Below, piece after piece: positions 51,801-60,800 of a DNA stretch of 64,000 nucleotides. Origin of the DNA: Thereva unica (lineage: Eukaryota > Arthropoda > Insecta > Diptera > Therevidae); contig OX465283.1 of the NCBI GenBank assembly GCA_949987705.1, positions 162,145,850 through 162,209,849 on the forward strand, in the 5' to 3' direction. Numbering within the stretch: position 1 is the stretch's first letter; every line of letters starts with the position of its first letter. The notes under the pieces are model-generated. The model was given only the letters and a program-made list of their open reading frames with translations. It made no database searches and was not told where the DNA came from. A program made the position numbers and the translations under genes.

Positions 51801-54800
51801 CGGCGATCTCGGCACAACAATATGGTGGCAGCGGTGGGATACGAACCCACGCCTCCGAGGAGACTGGTGCCTCAAACCACGGCACAACAACGACGCGGAG
51901 TTGGATAAGACGACAACAACTTCGTATCCCACTTTATGTTCGCCGATGATATTGCTGTCTTCCGTCGTCCATTTCCCGCATCGCCTGGTCATACTGGCTC
52001 TAGCCGGACGTCAACAAAATCGAGGTCTTCCAAATGCGATGCTTGAGGCAGATTATCTGTGTCCCACTCCGCGGTAGCCTTCGAAACGACACAGTTAGAC
52101 AAGGATGCGATCAATAGACATGGATCAACAGCCTGAGACTTCGCCAAAAATCGTCGAAAATGGAAACGAATCGTGAATGGAGTTCGAGGCTCAGCAGCAC
52201 CAACAGCAGCGTATCCGTCGCCAGCTAAAGGATGAAAGAAAAAGAAGAAGAGTGTCTCGATCAACTGCTGGGCCCCATTATTCCATTGAAAAGCCTTGTT
52301 TTTTTTTTCAAACAATCCAAACGGTATCAGCAGTTCATGCATAATTTCGTCTTAGGCATCCCTTTTTCCTTGATTTTTCTCTAAGAATTCAAATGCTTTG
52401 CCCGTTTTGTAAACTGTGGTCCCTAAAATAATGGTCCACATTTTTTGTTATCACTAATCCCCCACACAAACCTTGAAACTCTAATCCCCCCAGTCCTGTA
52501 TTTTCCATATTACTTGAAACTATTTGCTGTAACATGATCTCAACTCAAGATAGTTCTCCTTGTTAATTAACACCAAAATCTTCAATCGCTCCCATTGCAA
52601 TGGCTTTATGCAAAATGAAGACATTCTCGATTAAATTACTTAAACCACCTCTATCAGTCTGCAAATCCGGGTTTAATACACAAATCTGGAGATACCTACT
52701 GTTTGTGTGTTCGCCCTGCAAAATCCCATCCATTCAATACTAAACTTAAGAGGATTATGACCAAATCCAATACCGATTATTCTGATTGATTATTGATATA
52801 TCAGTTTTGTGAACTGTCTATAATGAATGCCCCATGGGGTGAGGACGACTACTACTGCTATACATTGGCCTGGTTAACCCCGAATAGGGTGTTCTTGTAA
52901 TCTCATGGGTCAGATTAAGACGATTTCTGTTTAAGTGGTGTCAGGTATATCCTTAATTATATTTAATGATTAATGCATTACAGCTTTGTGATTTTGGACA
53001 TAACATCGCATACGACTAATTATTGATAAATCGATACAATTTATTGGCTAAACAGTCCTTGTAATTGTCCTTTAATTAAGATGGAAAGAAACGCAATTTG
53101 TCATGAAAATGTGATAATGTAATTGCATCGATTTTAAATGGACTTTCTAATTTGTGGTTGTTGGTATAAATGTTTGCAGATTAGGGCATTTTAGAGTTCG
53201 GCACAATAAACGAACCAATGTTGGAGTCTAGAGGTTTCTTCATATAAAAGTCCAAAAAATCGTGTTAGTAGTATTCATCTCGATCGAGGTTGAATGAAAG
53301 TTTGGTTAAAATTGTAGTTTTGGTATAAGGTCGGTACTAAGTCTTCCAGAACCTATCTCCCTGTGGCGCTTTGGCTGCCTTTGACTAGAGTCGGACATTT
53401 ATACAGGAAGAGAACAAGTGTTTCCCTTTTGTTCGTCTAGCTGCAGGAACGAGGATAATCCAAAGGGGACCAATCTCCCGTAAGGTTGCCGTTTTCAGAA
53501 AATCCAAATCGTTTCAAAATCGGTTTGTCGAAATCGGCTGAAAAGTGTCAAGTTATTCAATGTTGAAATACCGCACCCAGCATCAGTTTGTCCATAAAAA
53601 TCCAAACTCCCCATACCAAAAGCAATTCGGAGAGTAGTATCATAAGATATAAGCCGGCTCTACACGATTCGACGAACGTTCATGCGAATGTTGGCTTGCA
53701 ACGTTTGATTCAATACGGACAACAGCCCGAACGTGCCCAAACACCAACGTTGGACGCTTCACATAGGACGTTCGTACTTTGAGCATCGGCCACAAGATGC
53801 GTCCTACCATCAAGAGTCCAATGTTGGAAGGTGTTCATAGCATTGTGGAGAGTCGGCTATAGACGAACGCCAATCTCTTTGAATATGCGGCAGAGCATGT
53901 GGGTTACATTGAGTCTACTTTGAAATCCTCGCATTTGATACGCTCTACCATTATAAGGCCCTTGGTAGCATACTTACAATATTGAACCAGGCTTTATAAT
54001 TTCTGTACCAAATGAAGAAACATTCCAAATATTGATTATTCTTTTCACGTACACTGGGGACTCTGTTCAACTTAACATCGCGTCACTTTGAACCAGAGAA
54101 ATGCCTATAAGTGGTGCATCAGGCCTGAAACCAACTAAATGATGTTTTACAGCTATTGATATTATGGAAGAAAACTCAAAATTGGGAATACTGAAACATT
54201 GCATACCCGTGAAGATCGCATTGAATAAGCTCCCTTACGTGAACGTAAAAGATAGACTACCCTAGATTTTCGATGGAGTACTATTGTGACTAGGATACCA
54301 CTCGGATGGCCCGGGTCTCTTAAAACGATCAGCTTCGTCAACATAGCCAGTTTTTTTTTTTTTGACAAAGATGTATGCAATGTTTCGAGATCCGTGTCAA
54401 CTCGATCGTGGCACCATTCTGATCATGATCGCCATATGAGATCAATTGATTTTTGTACCAAAGATTTAATAGCAGTAGGAGGAAGGTTACCATTTTCTGA
54501 AGCTCATGTGAACGTGAACAAGCCTACATTTTCGCTGGAGTATTACAGGGTGTATGCTTAATATAATACCCAACGAGTTTTGTGAGCCCGTATGTGCTCC
54601 CATTAAAAATGGTTAACAATTCTACTGCCATCATATGCCCTTTAAAAAACCAAGCGGCCAGTGTTCGCCCGTTGTAAGGCAATTTTTTATTTTTAATCAG
54701 GAGTTTCAATGATTTTTTTAAGTTAGTATGGGGCTACCGATGTGGTAAGCAGTCAAACCTATTTTGTACCTTTAACACAAACGGAAAGACCGTCAGCCCG

Positions 54801-57800
54801 CCGGACGAAAGTAAGAAGGTCTTTTGTTGAAGAAGACCAGACATGTTCAAGGGTCATAAACTCTCTGAAAAAGGTTCTTCTTCTAAGCCTGATCGGAGCA
54901 AGATATACACAGAGTCTTCTCGCCTTTCATGCAGAGTTGGCATCCTATCTCCCGAAACAGTCGTCCGTTGTGGAGGTGATATCTAGGTGTAGTCCATTAA
55001 CCCAGTTCTCTACCAGGGACTTTTAGGTGGATTACGGGTTCTGAGGCCTGGGTTAACGTCTCAAACCATTCCCTCGCGAGCCCGGATGTTACTCTCGACA
55101 CCCTGTTGTCTGGGGACACAGAAGAAAGAGACTCGATTTTTCTGGGTCAACTTCAGGAGTGCATCAAAGCACCTTGCAATTATTTTGGAAGAAAACTTTC
55201 ACGATGGGAGTACCCTGAAAACAGCTTCAGTGTCCGAAAATTAAAGTTGGCGCCTTTCCAACCTATCTCAAACTTGTTGAACCTAACGCTGGCTGGCTTC
55301 AAGTGATAGCCGCGATTCTGTTAGGGGTGATACTTTACTGACAGATGAAGAAACGGAAGAATTTGTCCTAAATTTTTAGAAAAAGTTTTTGCTACGAGTT
55401 GTCGAAAACATAGTTTTTTATGTGAAAAACTTTACCCCCAGGTAAAGCCTTCTTTGTACTGTCGACGGTTGAGTGATCATTGAGTGATATGTCCAACAGC
55501 AAGCTCTAGCCGATAAGAGAGTAGAGAAAATAGCGATAGCACTGGACACCCCAACACGCGCTTTTATTACAACAGCTCCAATTCAATACCACCGTGATTG
55601 AATGCTGACTTTGGTGGTCGAAGAAGAGATCGTTTGCTATGGCCTGCGCCAAAACTATTGGGAATTTTACACGAAGGCAATTCAACACACATTAACATTT
55701 CGAGTATGGATAAAATACAAGCGTACGTGTATTGTAATTTCTCCTTCGAAATTTTTTTACGGGCAAAGACACCCCTCCTCCACCCACCTACCATCTGATG
55801 GCGACCAGAGTGGCAGTGAGACTGGTTGAGAATATAAATGAGCGGGTGATTTGGGGTTTTAAATGAACGGAGTGGCGTTGAGCGCTTTTATTTTGGAATC
55901 TACTTTCATGGTGGAGACCTGAGACTCTCACTGCGCCACTAGAGACTATCACTCTATCGCATGCTTAAAGCGATTTTGAGATTCCCAATAGTTTTGGCGC
56001 AGGCTTGCTTACAGGCGAGACTGGACAAGGATTTTTTTGTTACGAGTGAAAGCAGGAAAGACGGAGAATTGCGAGGAACTATTCTGTTTAGTGGAGTCAA
56101 ACCACTGATCCCTGGGATGATAGTCGAGTGCCCTAAGCCCCTGGAGAAACTGTCCTGATTCTGTGGGAGCGAATTACATGGGCTTCAGTCAAATACATTT
56201 TTTTTATTGTTGTATAATATATCGAAAAACAATATTTTAGAACACCCGCAATAACAAAATATCTAATAATATTTATTTTCTATTCCCCAGTTCCGCCAGA
56301 TATATCAGTAGAAAAATCATGGATACATTCCGGTGAAGGATACGAAGCTCAGCTAGTCTGCATTGTGCATTCAGACCCAGTAGCAACGGTACGTACCCAT
56401 CCATGCAGAGTAGCACCACCTCCCAAGCTATTCACAACACAAGAAACACTTTCAAATACACCCCAATTACCACCGTCCCCAGTACAAAGCCAAACAATCA
56501 CTGTGAATAGCCTTTAATCTCTCCAAATAACATGATTTACACAATATCGAAAAAAACTAAACTAGTTTTGAAAGGTGAATATTTCTCTCTAACTTGCAGG
56601 TATCTTGGTTCCAAAACTCATTTCCTCTCCAGCCAACCGACAGACGTGTTATGTCCTCAAGAGGAAATCGACATACATTGAATATACGACATGTCCAGCA
56701 GGACGATTTCGGTAACTACAGGTAAGTGGGCATACGAACGTGTTTCCTAACCACCACCTCCAACATCCTTTTGGAATACCTTCTATGGCTTATAAGTTTA
56801 GTGTGTGTTTGTTTATTTTTTTATTTTTATTTTTTTTTTATTTCGTTATCAGTACGTTAGGATGCTTGTGATTTACAATCCATCTCTGCACATACATATA
56901 TGTGTGCACATTCCATATAACACTCATGCAGAGTAATTTTACGATAACAAATAACATTAAATTGCAGTTGTGTAGCCGATAATTCACTTGGGCGTTCGAG
57001 GAAGTACATGGAGCTATCTGGTCGTCCTGGAGCAGCTGAATTCTACTCACCGAAATGGAGCCGATCCCCAGACAGTTACAACCTAACCTGGAAAGTCGAT
57101 AGCTATCCACCTTTGGAGGAAGTTCGCTTGCTCTATAGAAGGCTTCTGGTAAGATTTATCTGCTTTGGGATTTTCAGTTCCTCTTATATGTATATGTATA
57201 TATAGAAACACATCCCCGTCCCCAAAAAAACACCCCGGCTTTCCAACCTGGAATATTTGTATACTCAAGAAATTTTAACCTTACTTTTGAAAAATCTCCT
57301 AAGGAACCGTTCTGGTCCCTTTGCTCTTTTTACATTTTTAAATGCTTTTCCTCAGTTTTCGCAACGAGGACTCGGAGATTAATCCTTGGGGACACGGGAG
57401 GCAGCAGCACGAAATGGTAACCCCGGCAAATGTAAACTGTGAAGACAAGTCCTTGATTCCACGGACGAAGTGGATATTCTCTACTTTGGTCTTAATTAGG
57501 GCAGTTTTTTTTTTCAATCTCAAAGGACTGCTTGAAAATGGAACAGAGAAACCTTTTCTACAATTTCTTCGTTTCTGTTTTTTTTTCCCCTGAACAATAG
57601 TTCCTGAACAGGGTTCGCACAATTGTGGCAACGATACTTATGCACTTAGCTCTGCCTGCATTGAAGAGTTGCAGTACGACAGCCAGCGCTTGCATTTTTA
57701 ACATTCGATTCATTTTAAGTGCCTCTTGGAGGAAATTGTTATAAATTATGAATAAAAGGTAAACGCTATTGTTGCTGCCACAATTAGGTAAACAATGGGA

Positions 57801-60800
57801 ACGGGAAGTTAAGGTATTTATGTGCTACTTTTCTGCCATAACAAACACGCATTGTAAAGACGCTCTTGATATGGGGGCTGTAAGAGGAGAAACTGTTGAA
57901 GAATTTTTAATTGGACTTATTACAATCTTATTTATAATTGATTTGTTGCAATTTGTATGCAGTAAGCAGGTGGTCAATGATATAGGCACACACAGGTGAA
58001 TTTTTTACAAAAGGCTGTTTTACCTAAAGTAGTTATATTTCTGATAATGATGCTTAATTTTAATAATAGATTCACTCTTAATAGGAAATATTGCCCGCAA
58101 TTTTATTTTAAAGTACACCCTCCTTTACCACGAATAACTTGAACAGTGGCGTAGGAACGGGGGGGGGGGGTTGAGTATACTACATTGCTTATTGTATTCT
58201 ATTTATCATACCCTTTCATGTGATACTCATGCCAAGCGGGTTATGAAGAAAGTAATAGTCCACCTTCTTGAGACGGCCACCATGGATCTAACGGTATATA
58301 GAGAATACTACATTGCTTCCTGCTTCCTTTCCTTCCGGTTTCGCAAACCAGCGAATTAAGACTTGCCGGCTTCGAAATGAGGCTAGAGGACACCAAAACG
58401 GCTTGTGGTATCAGAAATTTCAGGAAATATAGCAGTAGGTAAGCCCAAAAGGACAACAGAGGCTTAACATTGCAGAAATGTCCTAGGCGAAGCCAAGGCT
58501 AGATTTGGGCTGTAGCGCCATTAGATGGATGGAGTCTTCGGGAATAGGGTATGTTTTCCTGATTAAGACTTCGGTCTTAGCAGCTGTAAATGTCCTGCCT
58601 GTGAGCAGATTTAATGATCTCCTGTTCCATTGATGTGGGAATTATAATTAACTCTTCACTTGAATTCTTAAATAAAAAGTCATGCTTAACGTAAAAATCT
58701 TCATGAGTGGAGAACATTATTACCTCTCTTATAGCTCTTAAATGTTCTGTACTTGTTTAATTAGGAAAGTTAGCATATCGACAACTGGTATTGTAATTAT
58801 GCTCAATGCATCTACGTTTTAGTACCTGAACAATGTTCAATTTGGTAATTAAATTCTTTTATAAACATAGCCTATCTAGCCGCTCTCAGAGGAACATCGC
58901 CTTTTTCATCGTCGTGGCGAAAGCATTGCAGTCGGTGACAATCTTAATCCTCCTTCCCAGAACGTAACCACTCCGCTTCTTTACGGCGTGTGCTATGGCG
59001 AGAACTTTTAGCTCATAAGCGTAAAAGCTTTGTTCAGCTCAGTTTGCCTTATGACTCCAGTATTGCATAGAATGCAATTGTTGATCGATCCTTCGCCCAG
59101 AATCGGCATGAATCTCCATACACCCATTTGGTTCAAATAACTCGTGGTGCCTTTACCAATATTTCTTTTAATGCACTAGTTGCGTGGGCTGACCTGCTTT
59201 CGATACTCCATCCTCTTTTTAGCAACAAAATAGTTCGGCCTGAACCGATCGTGCGAATATGCCTTTTATGCCTGAAATACAAGACATTATATGAGCTTTG
59301 ATATTAGTCAATGCGCCTAGAGTATGACCTGAATACGCCATAAAACATATCCTGTCCCGTCAAATATAGTAAGAAAGTCTTTCCATCGTGGTGGAACTAG
59401 GAATGGTTCGACCTTATGATGGGTCTACACCATCCAGACTTTTGTCCGTCGTACTTTCTGTGTCGACTTCTTTACAGACTGTTAAGTTTGAATGAAACGA
59501 GTGGAAGGAATGTCTGTATGTAGTTTTTCCAGTACCTTATCAGGGCCTTGCCTTTGTTCACAGATAAAATTCGATGGGAAAAAGGCTCACGCCAACAAAC
59601 ATTGTGTTGTGGGAATAAACCATTAGGCAGTTTACAGTTGTTAGCTTGTCTCCTACTTAGGTTGCCGAGTTAATCCCGTTTGAGGTTGTTACCGCACTTA
59701 CTGCTGAGGTTGCGGATTCTCTGACTTTCTACTTATCTAAATGTTACACCTCTCTTTTTCGTCACCTTTACATCTCTATAAGTTCCAAGTCATCCACCCC
59801 TTCTGATCGCTTTAGCTCTTCTCTAAACTCTTTGCTTTTTGTCGGCCCTGGCATATCTTAAGCCAAATCGAAGCTTATCTTGGCGTTTTCGAAGGATTCT
59901 AGGCCATTGTTGATTAGCAATATCAGCGTTTTGCTGTTCAGGAGATGTCCTTTGATCTTTACAATCCTCCACTCCTGGCTGTATGCGTTTTTAAACAAAC
60001 AGAGTAAGGTTGATCGTTTATGTGGACTTGATACGCTCACCCCGCATGAAAACAGCAATTTGGAATATCTCTTACTTTATGGTGTCACCTACATATGTGC
60101 TCCCATTAAAAATAGTTAAAAATTCTACGGCCATCATATACCTCTTAATAAGCCAAGCGGCCGTGGTTCGCCCGCTGTAAGCCCATCTTTTATTTTTACT
60201 CGATAATCTGGCCATGTCGGTTTTGTATGTTTTAGAGATAAATAGAGATGTTGCGGTCGTACTTTATTTTGCCGGTTGGCGCCTACCTTCTGCTGTAACT
60301 TGACCTTGTAGCACTATGGCTAATACTCGTAAAGAAAAAACTGGCGATTTTCCCACGTGCAAAGAGTAGTATCGAGGCTTTGTACCTTCTACGGAGTCAT
60401 GCATGTTTTGTGAGCTGATTTTTTGATGTTGTTGTTTAATCGTGCTAGATGCCACTAGTAAGAGCGACAACAATGTGTCCATCTTGGCAGACTAGGTAAC
60501 TTTTATTCGTGCCAACTTCGCCCATGTCACAAGTCGGGGAGTATTCCTATCTTGCTCACGTCTCTCCAAGTTGGCATTTTTTGTAAGTTAGGAGCTAAAG
60601 TCTGCCATTCATTTACATCCAATGTGTGTTAATATATTCATACCTATCTGAGCCATTTCAATAGTCCTCGTCAAATGTGGTGAGGCTACCTATAGATCAG
60701 CCTTAACCAATACAGTTTTCAGATGTTATTTATTAAATGGAAAGCAACACTATTATTAAGCATTTCCCCAATATATTTAATACCCGAACGGAACGCATTT

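Noticed and set aside
51823..51879. tRNA-Leu gene
   Set aside because: The 5' part is missing and CCA is present in the DNA; nuclear animal tRNA genes do not encode CCA.
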